Positions 44,888 through 53,448 of a stretch of DNA of 64,000 bases are shown here, one piece after another. Origin of the DNA: Peptoniphilus_E sp964345555 (GTDB lineage: Bacteria; Bacillota; Clostridia; Tissierellales; Peptoniphilaceae); contig CAYFRD010000005.1 in the NCBI GenBank assembly GCA_964345555.1, forward strand, positions 1 to 64,000, read 5' to 3'. Within the stretch, counting starts at the first letter, position 1; every line of letters starts with the position of its first letter. A program made the translations under genes and the position numbers. The notes beneath the pieces were generated by a model that was not told the origin of the DNA, did no database searches, and worked only from the letters and a program-made list of their open reading frames with translations.

Positions 44888-45035
44888 ATGTATTGTATTT
44901 ATATTTATATTATGGTCGGGGTTTAATTCGGGACGGCAGGTATCGTCCCCTACGCTGTTTATTGGATGCATTCATTATAGAATTAGATTTTCTTGTAGGA
45001 CGGTCGTCTAAGTCCGTCCTATATATTTATTATAT
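44888..45035 (+). repeat. REPIN-like element, copy 2
   Basis: Begins with the same ATGTATTGTATTTATATT text as copy 1, then CGGGACG...CGTCCCCTACG (44929-44954), shared TTATTGGATGCATT, and a second hairpin AGGACGG/CCGTCCT (44997-45003 with 45014-45020) preceded by GT. The two hairpins face each other, 41 nt apart, as in copy 1. It lies directly behind the adhesin terminator. Confidence 0.65.
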
Positions 45036-45106
45036 CAGAGGATAATTTTATAAATAAATTGCTTAAGTATGCAATGATTTATGTTATTATGTAAGTGGGT
45101 GTTTGT

Positions 45107-45661
45107 ATGATATTGGAAGCCTTATTGATCGGCTTGTTTTTTATTTTAATTACAAATAGAAAAATAGATAATGACATAAATTTCAACAAGTACGGTTTGT
45201 ACTGTGTATCTACAGGTTTTTTGTTAAATATCGCAATGACGATTTGCACGCGTGCGGATTTAGGATATTTGACTTATATATTTGTTGAATACTATTTTTA
45301 TTTCCATGTGAGCTCATTGATTTTAATAGCTGTGGGAATGATGATAAATTATAAAAACTTCGGATTGTTAATTGTTGGAGCAGGATTTCTGCTCAATGCA
45401 ATACCCATTATATTAAACGGAAAAATGCCAGTGAGTGAATCAGCTTTGCTAAAAACGGCAGATACTTATAAATTCGACTTAATCGCACGGGGAAGGTCTT
45501 TAAGTCACGGGATATTTGAAGATCCCGTCATGTATATTTTATCGGATATAATTCCGATTTCGTCACCTTATCCCATTCCCAAGGTAATAAGCATAGGGGA
45601 TTTGGTTATATCCATAGGTATTGTAGTGTACATATTTTGTATCTCAAGGAGAAAAGTATGA
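45107..45661 (+). CDS. DUF5317-like integral membrane protein
   Basis: 184 residues from ATG 45107, chosen over an in-frame GTG at 45095 that overlaps the purine-rich ribosome site. Five to six hydrophobic segments are visible, including ILEALLIGLFFILIT, CVSTGFLLNIAM and FGLLIVGAGFLLNAIPIILNG. The central GFLLNAIPIILNGKMPVS and the C-terminal IPISSPYPIPKVISIGDLVISIG segments resemble the DUF5317 family, of unknown function. It overlaps cdaA by 4 nt (ATGA), so it may be translationally coupled to c-di-AMP synthesis genes. Family call is by recollection and moderate. Confidence 0.6.
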   Translation: MILEALLIGLFFILITNRKIDNDINFNKYGLYCVSTGFLLNIAMTICTRADLGYLTYIFVEYYFYFHVSSLILIAVGMMINYKNFGLLIVGAGFLLNAIPIILNGKMPVSESALLKTADTYKFDLIARGRSLSHGIFEDPVMYILSDIIPISSPYPIPKVISIGDLVISIGIVVYIFCISRRKV

Positions 45662-46497
45662 ATATATTAAATGAAATAACAAATTTTATACGAGTGAGAG
45701 ATGTTATAGACATAGCCGTTATAGCTATTTTTACATATAATTGTTTGAAATTGTTAAGAGGTACCAGAGCCGAACAATTGATCAAAGGTATATTTGTCAT
45801 TTTGATTTTGACAAAGCTGAGCGAGTGGGGAGAGTTTTATACCACTTATTGGCTGCTGAACAGACTTATGATCTGGGGAGTTGTAGCTATATTCGTAGTA
45901 TTCCAACCGGAGCTTAGAAAGGCGCTTGAGTTCATCGGGAGAACCAGCTCCATAAAGAACAATTTATATACAAAAGAGGATAAACCAAAGGTAATAGAGG
46001 AGATTTGCGATGCTGTGGCTTCGCTTTCACGTCAGAAAATAGGCGCTCTCATAATTATAGAAAAGATGACGGGACTTAATGAGTTCATTGAAACCGGTAC
46101 GAAGATAGACGGTTATGTGACCAGTTCGCTGCTCATAAATATTTTCATACCAAACACTCCGCTACATGACGGAGCTGTGATCATCAAGGGCGACAGAGTG
46201 GTGGCGGCAGCGTGTTTTCTGCCTCTAAGTGACAATGAAAACATAGCTAAGGAACTGGGGACAAGACATAGAGCGGGTATTGGAGTTTCGGAGAAGTCCG
46301 ATTGTCTAAGTATAATAGTATCGGAAGAGACAGGTTCGATTTCCACAGCTGAAAATGGAGTGATTTCGAGGTATTTGGATCTGTCAACGCTTGAATCCAT
46401 ACTCAGCGGCATTTATATATCTAAAATACAAGAATCAACGGGATTTTTCAGTAAATGGAGGTTAGGTCTAGATGAAAGAAAAGAAAATAAAGAATGA
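45658..46497 (+). CDS. cdaA: diadenylate cyclase CdaA
   Basis: 279 residues from ATG 45658 (AAGGAG at 45646-45651). Three N-terminal membrane segments precede the DAC domain, with FQPELRKALEFIGR, the catalytic DGAVII and the nucleotide-binding RHRAGIGVSE motifs. It makes c-di-AMP from two ATP at the membrane, a second messenger controlling potassium, osmolytes and wall homeostasis. cdaR overlaps its 3' end. The usual third gene glmM is absent; guaB follows instead. Confidence 0.96.
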   Translation: MNILNEITNFIRVRDVIDIAVIAIFTYNCLKLLRGTRAEQLIKGIFVILILTKLSEWGEFYTTYWLLNRLMIWGVVAIFVVFQPELRKALEFIGRTSSIKNNLYTKEDKPKVIEEICDAVASLSRQKIGALIIIEKMTGLNEFIETGTKIDGYVTSSLLINIFIPNTPLHDGAVIIKGDRVVAAACFLPLSDNENIAKELGTRHRAGIGVSEKSDCLSIIVSEETGSISTAENGVISRYLDLSTLESILSGIYISKIQESTGFFSKWRLGLDERKENKE

Positions 46498-47710
46498 TGA
46501 AAAGGACAGAATGCTCCTGGTAATCTCCATTGTATTTGCGGTTTTTCTGTGGTTGTATGTCAGAAGTGAGGTGGATCCGGAAAGGACCATCACCGTGAGA
46601 GATGTAAATGTACGATTTGAAAATATCGCAGAAATAAAGGCTAATAATCTGGAGATAATTTCTCCCAAGGAAGCAAAGGTCAATGTAAAGATAACGGGTA
46701 ACCAATCCAACATTTCAAAATTGAACAGCGATTCCGTAAGTGCATCGGTGAATTTGGCGGGGTACTATGCAGGGGATTATAAGATTCCCATAAAGGTATC
46801 CGTTGACGGAACTAATATGGTGGTGGAATCAAAAACACCTGAAACTCTGAACTTTAAAATAGAGGAGATAGTCTCCAGGGATATTCCTGTTAATTTGACT
46901 ACGACTGGTTCCGTAGCGGACAATTACGTTTTGGGAAATATCAAACAGGAAGAAAAAGTCACTGTAACGGGAGCTAGGAGTTATATAGACAAAATTGAAA
47001 GGGTGACAGCTGTATTCAACGTGGACGGCAAACGAGAATCGACGGTGCTTACGTCTAAGATAAATGCCTATGACAAGGATTCAAAGATTATTGACGAGGT
47101 GTCCTTCAGTCCTGAAACAATTGATTTGGAAGTGCCTATTTTAAAAATTCAAATACTGCCGGTCAGGTTAAATATAACGGGAGATATGCCCGAAGGTATG
47201 GATATAAAGGATTTTTCAGTGGAGCCGAACTCTGTGACTGTAAAGGGTAATTCCGTAGTTGTAAATAAAATTAAGGAAATTTCAACTGAACTTGTAAAAG
47301 TTAATGATTTACTGGACAATCAAGTGCCCGTTGAAGTTTTGTTGCCGGACGGCATATCACTGGTGGATAAGGATGTAAAGTTCGTCGCATCAGCACAGCC
47401 GATAACCATATCAAGACAGAAGATGACCATTAAAAATGAAGATATAATCATAAAAAATGTACCGGAAGAGTACAATGTTGAAATCATAGAGAAAGATGAA
47501 CTGGAATTTGAGGTTACCACCAAGAACCCCATGTCCAACAACAGACTGCAAAAGAATTCAGTGGCGGCGACCATAGATTTATCGGGATTTGAGGAGGGGG
47601 AACATGATGTGAAAGTCAACATCGAGATCCCTGCGGAATTCAGATTTATATCCAAGGATCCGCTGTATGTAAAAGTAAAATTGAATAAAAAAGGAATGTT
47701 CGGTAGGTAA
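46472..47710 (+). CDS. cdaR: CdaA regulator CdaR (YbbR-domain protein)
   Basis: 412 residues. A short basic N-terminus and one membrane segment (about residues 13-30, MLLVISIVFAVFLWLYV) are followed by a series of about four YbbR beta-domains outside the cell (visible repeats: VNVKITGNQSN, VTVTGARSYID, VTVKGNSVVVN). In relatives CdaR binds and modulates CdaA. It starts 26 nt inside cdaA, with GGAGG upstream. This and cdaA form a coupled pair. Confidence 0.92.
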   Translation: MKEKKIKNDEKDRMLLVISIVFAVFLWLYVRSEVDPERTITVRDVNVRFENIAEIKANNLEIISPKEAKVNVKITGNQSNISKLNSDSVSASVNLAGYYAGDYKIPIKVSVDGTNMVVESKTPETLNFKIEEIVSRDIPVNLTTTGSVADNYVLGNIKQEEKVTVTGARSYIDKIERVTAVFNVDGKRESTVLTSKINAYDKDSKIIDEVSFSPETIDLEVPILKIQILPVRLNITGDMPEGMDIKDFSVEPNSVTVKGNSVVVNKIKEISTELVKVNDLLDNQVPVEVLLPDGISLVDKDVKFVASAQPITISRQKMTIKNEDIIIKNVPEEYNVEIIEKDELEFEVTTKNPMSNNRLQKNSVAATIDLSGFEEGEHDVKVNIEIPAEFRFISKDPLYVKVKLNKKGMFGR

Positions 47711-47718
47711 ATTTTTAC

Positions 47719-47746
47719 TTGAAATATAAGAAGATTGAGTTATAAT
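47719..47746 (+). promoter_or_regulatory. sigma-A-type promoter for guaB
   Basis: TTGAAA (47719-47724), 16-nt spacer, TATAAT (47741-47746), in the 66-nt gap between cdaR and guaB. It would give a leader of only about 24 nt. Confidence 0.65.
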
Positions 47747-47776
47747 AAGTTAATTAATAATTGAGGAGGAGATTTT

Positions 47777-49231
47777 TTGCAATTTTTTGGAGACGGATTA
47801 ACATTTGATGATATTTTATTGCTGCCTGATGTATCGGATATTTTACCTAATAATACGGATTTAACCACAAAACTCACTGATAAGATAAAGCTGAACATTC
47901 CTCTTATGAGTGCTGGAATGGACACTGTTACAGAATCGGACATGGCTATAGCTATGGCGAGAGAGGGCGGAATAGGAATTATTCACAAGAATATGTCCAT
48001 TGAGAAGCAAGCTCAAGAGGTGGACAGAGTCAAGAGATCGGAACACGGAGTTATCACGGATCCCTTTTCATTGGGCAGAGGTCATACAATAAAGGATGCC
48101 GACGATCTGATGTCGAGATATAAGATAAGCGGTGTTCCCATAGTTGATGACGATAATAAATTAGAGGGAATCCTGACTAACAGAGATATAAGATTTGAAA
48201 CGGATTTCAATAGACCTATAGAAGAAGTCATGACAAAGGAAAATCTCATAACCGGAAAGGAAGGTATATCTCTTAAAGAAGCTTTGGATATCTTAAAAAA
48301 ATACAAGATTGAAAAACTTCCATTAGTTGATGACGGAGGATATCTCAAAGGATTGATAACAATTAAAGACATCGAAAAGCAAATTGAGTATCCGAATTCA
48401 GCAAGAGATGAAAGCGGCAGACTTTTGGCAGGTGCAGCGGTAGGCGTCACATCGGACGTTTTAGACAGAGTAGGTGCATTAGTTGCAGCAAAAGTCGATG
48501 TCATCGTAATAGATACAGCTCATGGGCAATCTCAAAATGTTCTCAATACAATTAAGAAAATAAAATCAAATTATCCCGAAATTCAACTTATTGCAGGAAA
48601 TGTAGCAACTTATCAAGGAACGGTGGATCTTATTAAGGCGGGAGCGGACTGTATAAAAATAGGTATAGGACCCGGCTCTATTTGTACGACGAGAGTTGTA
48701 ACGGGTATCGGAGTTCCACAAATCACAGCCATAATGGAAGCAGCCAAGGCTGCAGCTGAATTCAACACACCTATTATTGCAGATGGAGGGATTAAGTATT
48801 CAGGAGATATCACAAAGGCTATTGCAGCCGGTGCAGATGCTATAATGATAGGCTCATTGCTTGCAGGTACCGACGAATCGCCGGGAGAAGAAATATATGT
48901 TGAAGGAAGAAGATACAAGTCCTATAGAGGAATGGGTTCCTTGGGAGCGATGAGTTCCGGATCCAGTGACAGATATTTCCAAACAGAAACCAAAAAATAC
49001 GTGCCCGAAGGAGTGGAGGGTAGAGTTCCCGTCAAGGGCAAAGTTTCAGATGTAATCTATCAATTGGTGGGAGGATTGAGATCAGGTATGGGATACACAG
49101 GATGTCAAAATATCGAAGAACTCAAGACCAAGACCAAGTACATCAAAATTACTCCTGCAACATTACAGGAAAATCATCCTCACAATATCACAATCACGAG
49201 AGAATCTCCAAATTATATCGGAAAATATTAA
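47777..49231 (+). CDS. guaB: inosine-5'-monophosphate dehydrogenase
   Basis: 484 residues from TTG 47777, with GAGGAGGA at 47763-47770. Oxidises IMP to XMP, the committed step to GMP. The TIM barrel begins GDGLTFDDILLLP. Two CBS domains are inserted around residues 95-205. The catalytic loop GSICTTRVVTG contains the active-site Cys, and the flap YRGMGSLGAM follows. gmk, further along the guanine pathway, is at 26 kb. A terminator follows. Confidence 0.96.
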   Translation: MQFFGDGLTFDDILLLPDVSDILPNNTDLTTKLTDKIKLNIPLMSAGMDTVTESDMAIAMAREGGIGIIHKNMSIEKQAQEVDRVKRSEHGVITDPFSLGRGHTIKDADDLMSRYKISGVPIVDDDNKLEGILTNRDIRFETDFNRPIEEVMTKENLITGKEGISLKEALDILKKYKIEKLPLVDDGGYLKGLITIKDIEKQIEYPNSARDESGRLLAGAAVGVTSDVLDRVGALVAAKVDVIVIDTAHGQSQNVLNTIKKIKSNYPEIQLIAGNVATYQGTVDLIKAGADCIKIGIGPGSICTTRVVTGIGVPQITAIMEAAKAAAEFNTPIIADGGIKYSGDITKAIAAGADAIMIGSLLAGTDESPGEEIYVEGRRYKSYRGMGSLGAMSSGSSDRYFQTETKKYVPEGVEGRVPVKGKVSDVIYQLVGGLRSGMGYTGCQNIEELKTKTKYIKITPATLQENHPHNITITRESPNYIGKY

Positions 49232-49253
49232 AAATTTTCAAATTTATACAATT

Positions 49254-49290
49254 AAGCGGTTTCACTTATTCATAGGGGAACCGCTTTTTG
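49254..49290 (+). terminator. Rho-independent terminator after guaB
   Basis: AAGCGGTTTC (49254-49263) pairs with GGGAACCGCTT (ending 49285), followed by T's. A second small hairpin, TGAATA/TATTCA with TTTTT, lies at 49305-49326. Confidence 0.85.
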
Positions 49291-49321
49291 TGTAAAAATC
49301 TCCTTGAATATTTGTATTCAG

Positions 49322-49370
49322 TTTTTGCAGATGAGGCCTCCCAAGTCTGCCCGCTATATTTTGTTAGTAT
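49322..49370 (+). repeat. degenerate REP-like unit, possible third copy
   Basis: GCAGA...TCTGC (within 49326-49350) followed by CCCGCTATATTTTGTTA resembles the second hairpin and tail of the elements at 40 and 45 kb (AAGTC-G-CC...TATATTT-TTA). It lies just downstream of the guaB terminator, as the other two lie behind terminators. Similarity is short and could be coincidence. Confidence 0.35.
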
Positions 49371-49426
49371 GTAACATAATCATCATTTTAAAAATTGTTG
49401 TGCTTTGTCCAACTAGCCTTGTCTTG

Positions 49427-49455
49427 TTGTTTTTTAGCAATTTATTCTTTATAAT
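49427..49455 (+). promoter_or_regulatory. promoter for the two-component operon
   Basis: TTGTTT (49427-49432), 17-nt spacer, TATAAT (49450-49455), 25 nt before the response-regulator start. The -35 matches consensus in four of six positions. Confidence 0.55.
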
Positions 49456-49479
49456 AGGGTAGGTGAGAGGTGGATTTAA

Positions 49480-50166
49480 ATGACAAAAATACTTTTAGTA
49501 GAAGATGAAGAAGCTATAAGAAAATTTGTTAAGATAAATTTAGAAAGAGAAAACTACGAAATTTTTGAGGCTTCCACAGGTGAAGAAGGGATCGAAATCG
49601 CAAGGAAGAACAAACCGGAAATAGTTGTTCTTGACATTATGTTGCCCGGGATCGACGGTTTTGAAGTGTGCAGAGTTCTAAGAGATGAATTTCCCGACTT
49701 GGGAATAATCATGCTAAGTGCAAAATCCGAGGATTTGGATAAGATAATGGGACTGCAATACGGATCGGACGATTATCTCACAAAACCCTTTAATCCGACT
49801 GAGCTGTCCTTAAGGATAAAATCTCTGGAAAGAAGACTTGAAATTGAAGAAACATCCAAAGACGAAATAATTCAAAAACCCTTTAGGCTTAACACTTATT
49901 CCAGAAAATTCTACAAAGATGATGAGGAATTGGTTTTGACACCTACGGAATATCAAATAATGAAATTATTTATGGAAAATCCGGGTAAGGCACTGAAGCG
50001 AGAGGAAATTCTTGAGCTGGTATGGGGCAATGAATTCATCGTAGATTCTAAAATAGTTGATGTAAATATCAGAAGGCTGAGATCAAAAATAGAAAGGAAT
50101 GCCGCAAAGCCGGAGTACATAGAAACTGTATGGGGTTTAGGATACAGATGGCATTCAGAGGTGTAA
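49480..50166 (+). CDS. OmpR/PhoB-family response regulator
   Basis: 228 residues. The receiver domain has the acidic pair EDEE (residues 8-11), the phospho-acceptor Asp52 in VVLDIMLPG, and the LTKPF lysine. A winged-helix DNA-binding domain follows (LTPTEYQIMKLF...VDVNIRRLRSKIE...VWGLGYRW). The cognate kinase is encoded 3 nt downstream. Regulon unknown; the adjacent lipoprotein is a likely member of the system. GAGAGGTGG precedes the ATG. Confidence 0.93.
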   Translation: MTKILLVEDEEAIRKFVKINLERENYEIFEASTGEEGIEIARKNKPEIVVLDIMLPGIDGFEVCRVLRDEFPDLGIIMLSAKSEDLDKIMGLQYGSDDYLTKPFNPTELSLRIKSLERRLEIEETSKDEIIQKPFRLNTYSRKFYKDDEELVLTPTEYQIMKLFMENPGKALKREEILELVWGNEFIVDSKIVDVNIRRLRSKIERNAAKPEYIETVWGLGYRWHSEV

Positions 50167-50169
50167 ATT

Positions 50170-51594
50170 TTGAAAAAAAGTATAGCGAATAGACTTGTAA
50201 AGAGTTTTTTGATGATAATAATCTTTACTGTATTTACTATCGACTTTTTTTTAATAATCGGTTTTAGGAATTTTTATTATTCCAATATAAGAAATGAACT
50301 TGAAAACAGACTCATGGTTTCTATTGATTCCTTTGATAAGTTTTATTCCGATAAATCCCTTAATGATATTTTACTTTCAGATACGGACATGTGGGCTCGA
50401 ACAAATTCCCAAGTTCAAATCTTAAACGAGGAAGGCTTTGTGCTTCTGGATTCTCTGGGAGCTTTGCCTACGGATCCCATAAATACGGCTGATATAATAG
50501 CTGCCAAGCAAGATAGAGTGGAAACCTATGTGGGAGTCAATAATTACACTGAAGGAAAAATAATGTCCATAGCCGGCAAGTTAAAAAACATCGACGGTAA
50601 TACCATAGGCTATCTGAGATTTACCACGTCTTTGCAGAGAGCTGACAGAGCTATATTGGAAACATCTTTGACTGTCATGCTTTTTGGACTTGTAATTATA
50701 ATAATAACGGCAATTATCTCCATCGTGCTTGCCAACACCATTGTAAAACCCATTAAAGAACTCACGGGTATTGCGGAAAAAATGGCGGACGGTCAGTACA
50801 AGGTAAGATCGGAGTTAAAGTCCAAGGACGAGTTGGGACAATTATCCATGACATTGAATAAGATGGCGGAAGAGATAGTCAACAAGGAACAGATAAAGAA
50901 CGATTTTATTTCTTCCATTTCCCATGAGTTGAGAACTCCTCTCACATCCATAAAGGGGTGGGCGGTGGTGCTCAAGGGCACAGATGAGAAAGACAGACAG
51001 CTTCTCATGGACGGTCTTAGGATAATTGAAAACGAATCGGACAGATTGGCGAACATGGTGGAGGAACTTCTGGATTTTTCAAGATTTATTTCAGGAAGAA
51101 TAACTCTGGATAAGGATGCTTTCAATATAACGGATATCTGCAGCGATGTGGCAAAGCAAATGGGTCCCAGAGCGGCCGGTTCTCAAATAGATTTCATCAA
51201 TGAGATAGAAGATAAAAAAGTCATAATAATCGGCGACAAAAACAGAATAAGGCAACTTCTTATAAATCTTCTGGACAATGCGTTGAAATTCACATCCAAG
51301 GAAGGTTGGGTAAAGTTCAAAACCTATGTGGATGATAATAAATTTATAATTTTAATATCCGATAACGGAATGGGAATATCAAAGGAAGAGCTGAATCACG
51401 TAAAGGAAAAATTTTACAAAGGCAAACATTCTAAAAGCCACAGCGGCATAGGGCTGTCCATATCAGATGAAATAACAAGGCTTCATGACGGAAATCTCCA
51501 AATTTTTTCCGAATATAAAATCGGAACGACAGTGAGAGTTCAGTTGCCCATACCGCCCGTTGAAAAGGAGCAGCAGGATGAAAAAACTATTTAA
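50170..51594 (+). CDS. sensor histidine kinase
   Basis: 474 residues from TTG 50170, with GAGGTG 6 nt upstream. Two membrane segments (about 12-32 and 170-192) bracket an extracellular sensor of about 135 residues with no recognised ligand motif. A HAMP linker (NTIVKPIKELTGIAEKM) follows, then HisKA with His252 in SHELRTPLTSIKGW, and a HATPase domain (NLLDNALKFT, ISDNGMGIS, HSGIGLSIS). It phosphorylates the upstream regulator. The 3' end overlaps the lipoprotein gene by 17 nt. Confidence 0.93.
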   Translation: MKKSIANRLVKSFLMIIIFTVFTIDFFLIIGFRNFYYSNIRNELENRLMVSIDSFDKFYSDKSLNDILLSDTDMWARTNSQVQILNEEGFVLLDSLGALPTDPINTADIIAAKQDRVETYVGVNNYTEGKIMSIAGKLKNIDGNTIGYLRFTTSLQRADRAILETSLTVMLFGLVIIIITAIISIVLANTIVKPIKELTGIAEKMADGQYKVRSELKSKDELGQLSMTLNKMAEEIVNKEQIKNDFISSISHELRTPLTSIKGWAVVLKGTDEKDRQLLMDGLRIIENESDRLANMVEELLDFSRFISGRITLDKDAFNITDICSDVAKQMGPRAAGSQIDFINEIEDKKVIIIGDKNRIRQLLINLLDNALKFTSKEGWVKFKTYVDDNKFIILISDNGMGISKEELNHVKEKFYKGKHSKSHSGIGLSISDEITRLHDGNLQIFSEYKIGTTVRVQLPIPPVEKEQQDEKTI

Positions 51595-52102
51595 AAATAC
51601 ATTTATCCTATTACTTATGATGTTATTATCAGGCTGTTCTATAGCAAATATCGCTTTTTCCAAGATAGAGACGCCCTCCTTGGCAAAGACTCCCATGGAC
51701 GGCAAATGGACAGTTTCAAAGATAATATTTCAAAATGAAGAAGAGGATTTTTTTGCTTATAAGGATTTCATAGGCAATGACGTATTTGTAACAAGCGGTG
51801 GAGTAATAGCCGGAGATATTTACATAGCAAATCCCGGATTCAGAGCAAAGAGGATCGATTCCAATAGGTATTTGGCAAATAAGTTTGACATGGATAACAA
51901 AAAACTGAATATATCGACAAAGTACTTAACTATTTTAAATATCTACAGTAAAGATAAATTAGCCTATGAGATGATAAAGGTGGATGATGAGAATGCTTTT
52001 ATTCACAAAAATGGAGTTTTTTACAAGATAAACAAAATATCCGGTGAAATCACGGAAAAGGAATTTGAACAGGCATTGACCAGAATCGGTGAATCAAGTT
52101 AA
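51578..52102 (+). CDS. lipoprotein linked to the two-component system
   Basis: 174 residues from ATG 51578, with AAGGAG at 51565-51570. A lipoprotein signal peptide ends in the lipobox LSGC (Cys about residue 20), so the mature protein should be lipid-anchored on the outer face. The rest (MDGKWTVSKIIFQNEE...) suggests a lipocalin-like or small beta-rich fold, but I do not recognise the family. It starts inside the kinase gene and is probably cotranslated, suggesting an accessory sensor or a target. In-frame starts further upstream lack a ribosome site. Confidence 0.75.
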   Translation: MKKLFKNTFILLLMMLLSGCSIANIAFSKIETPSLAKTPMDGKWTVSKIIFQNEEEDFFAYKDFIGNDVFVTSGGVIAGDIYIANPGFRAKRIDSNRYLANKFDMDNKKLNISTKYLTILNIYSKDKLAYEMIKVDDENAFIHKNGVFYKINKISGEITEKEFEQALTRIGESS

Positions 52103-52189
52103 AGATTAATAATTTTAGTGTATAATAAGCTGAGTTGGTTTATAATATAATAAACTGAAAGAAATTTATTTCATATCTCGAGGTGAATC

Positions 52190-52498
52190 ATGAGAGGTCT
52201 GTTAGACACAATTTTGCAAAATGACGAATATTTACAAGTTTCAACCTATGCAATTGTTGCTGCGATAGTTGTAACTTTTGTGGTTAACTTTGCGACCAGA
52301 AAGTTAAAATTTGCTAAGTACATTCCGGGAATTATACTTATTTTCATAGGAATATTTTCTTTTTTTACCGTGATTGAAGACCTGTTCAATCCGGACAATA
52401 TAGAGGTCTTGGTCATATTCGTAATAGCCTGTGCAAGCGGGTTGATATCGCTTTTGTTTGCGCTTATAATAGGAATTATTCAGAATGATTTAAGTTGA
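52190..52498 (+). CDS. small integral membrane protein of unknown function
   Basis: 102 residues with three clear hydrophobic segments (about 19-38, 44-62 and 74-97) and little soluble sequence. GAGGTG precedes ATG 52190. The 87-nt gap upstream has TATAAT sequences at 52121 and 52141 and an 18-nt inverted repeat (GTTTAT/ATAAAC, 52138-52155), so it may have its own promoter. The 3' end overlaps, tail to tail, the minus-strand GIY-YIG gene by 23 nt. I do not recognise a family. Confidence 0.7.
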   Translation: MRGLLDTILQNDEYLQVSTYAIVAAIVVTFVVNFATRKLKFAKYIPGIILIFIGIFSFFTVIEDLFNPDNIEVLVIFVIACASGLISLLFALIIGIIQNDLS

Positions 52499-52745
52499 TA
52501 CCCTGTAGATTTATCAATTTCAGCTTCTGTTCCTTGGAAAGTTGCTTTATTTCATATTCTCTTTTCAATGCTTCAGACTTAGAATTTAAGGTCTCCAGGT
52601 ATACGAGTTTTACAGGAGTTCTGCCTCTGGTATACTTGGAGGCTTTTTTTGCGTTGTGCATCTTTATTCTGTTTTCAATATCGGTAGTGTATCCTGTGTA
52701 AAGGGTATCATCATTGCATTTTAATATATATACATAAGTCCTCAT
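52476..52745 (-). CDS. GIY-YIG domain protein (UPF0213-like)
   Basis: 89 residues forming one GIY-YIG nuclease fold: YVYILKCNDDTLYTGYT (the GIY and YIG strands read YVY and YTG), the conserved Arg in IENRIKMHN, and Glu in KREYEIKQL. Stand-alone members such as YhbQ/YazA have poorly known roles; nuclease activity has been reported for some. It follows recX with an ATGA overlap (52742-52745), so the two minus-strand genes form a unit. A DNA repair or RNA role is inference. Confidence 0.88.
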   Translation of the reverse strand: MRTYVYILKCNDDTLYTGYTTDIENRIKMHNAKKASKYTRGRTPVKLVYLETLNSKSEALKREYEIKQLSKEQKLKLINLQGINLNHSE

Positions 52746-53344
52746 AGCGACCTCAGGTGTTTTTTGATTAAATCATAGCTGTATCCCTTGTTAATGAGAT
52801 AGCGAAGGGTTTTTTCCCATTTTTTATCGTCTTGATTCAAGGAGTTGAGTTTATTTGTGCCATCTTTTTTCAAATTGTCTATGACTTTGTCCCAATCCAA
52901 ATCTTCTATGGAGGAATTTATAATATTTTCATCAATGCCTTTAGACTTTAAAAGGAATGAGATTTTTATCGGACCGTATTTATTGATATTGACCTTATCT
53001 TTACAGTAGGCTGCGGCATATTCTTTGTCGTCAATGTACTTCAATCGGATTAGGCGTTTCAATGTATCCTTTATTATATCGGCTGAAAAATTTTCTCCGT
53101 CAAGGTAATCCTTCACTTCTGATGATGTTCTGCGTTTTCTCAGGTACTTTAGAGATTTTTCGAAGGCTGTGTTTTTTTGATTCTCAAAGAGTATGTCAGC
53201 AATTCTTTCGCAATCCATAGTCATGCCCTTTGACAGATTTTCACCGATAAGTGTATCCTCAAGCAGAGTTATGCTTTTTTCGTTATCAAAATATACGGTG
53301 TAGTCCTTGGTTTTGTTGTTATATGTGATCTTTGTAATTTTCAT
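52742..53344 (-). CDS. recX: recombination regulator RecX
   Basis: 200 residues from ATG ending at 53344; AGGTGA lies 5 nt before it on the minus strand, whereas an in-frame ATG at 53362 lacks a site. Three-helix RecX repeats are visible: FEKSLKYLRKRRTSSEVKDYL, IKDTLKRLIRLKYIDDKEYA and the C-terminal KTLRYLINKGYSYDLIKKHL. RecX binds RecA filaments and limits strand exchange. recA is not in the window. It is divergent from the FHA gene across an 86-nt shared upstream region. Confidence 0.9.
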   Translation of the reverse strand: MKITKITYNNKTKDYTVYFDNEKSITLLEDTLIGENLSKGMTMDCERIADILFENQKNTAFEKSLKYLRKRRTSSEVKDYLDGENFSADIIKDTLKRLIRLKYIDDKEYAAAYCKDKVNINKYGPIKISFLLKSKGIDENIINSSIEDLDWDKVIDNLKKDGTNKLNSLNQDDKKWEKTLRYLINKGYSYDLIKKHLRSL

Positions 53345-53448
53345 AAATTCACCTGAATACATTCTAACATATCCTTGAAATCATTTATATTTTATTTGCA
53401 AGCTTTTTGTGATATTATAATGATTGATAAAATTTATGAGGTGCAATA

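Noticed and set aside
52121..52155. Promoter or operator before the small membrane protein
   Set aside because: TATAAT sequences are present but no acceptable -35 box; AT-rich inverted repeats arise easily by chance here.
53375..53421. Promoter for the FHA operon
   Set aside because: TTGAAA and TATAAT are 35 nt apart and other pairings give poor spacing, so no site was called although a promoter must lie nearby.
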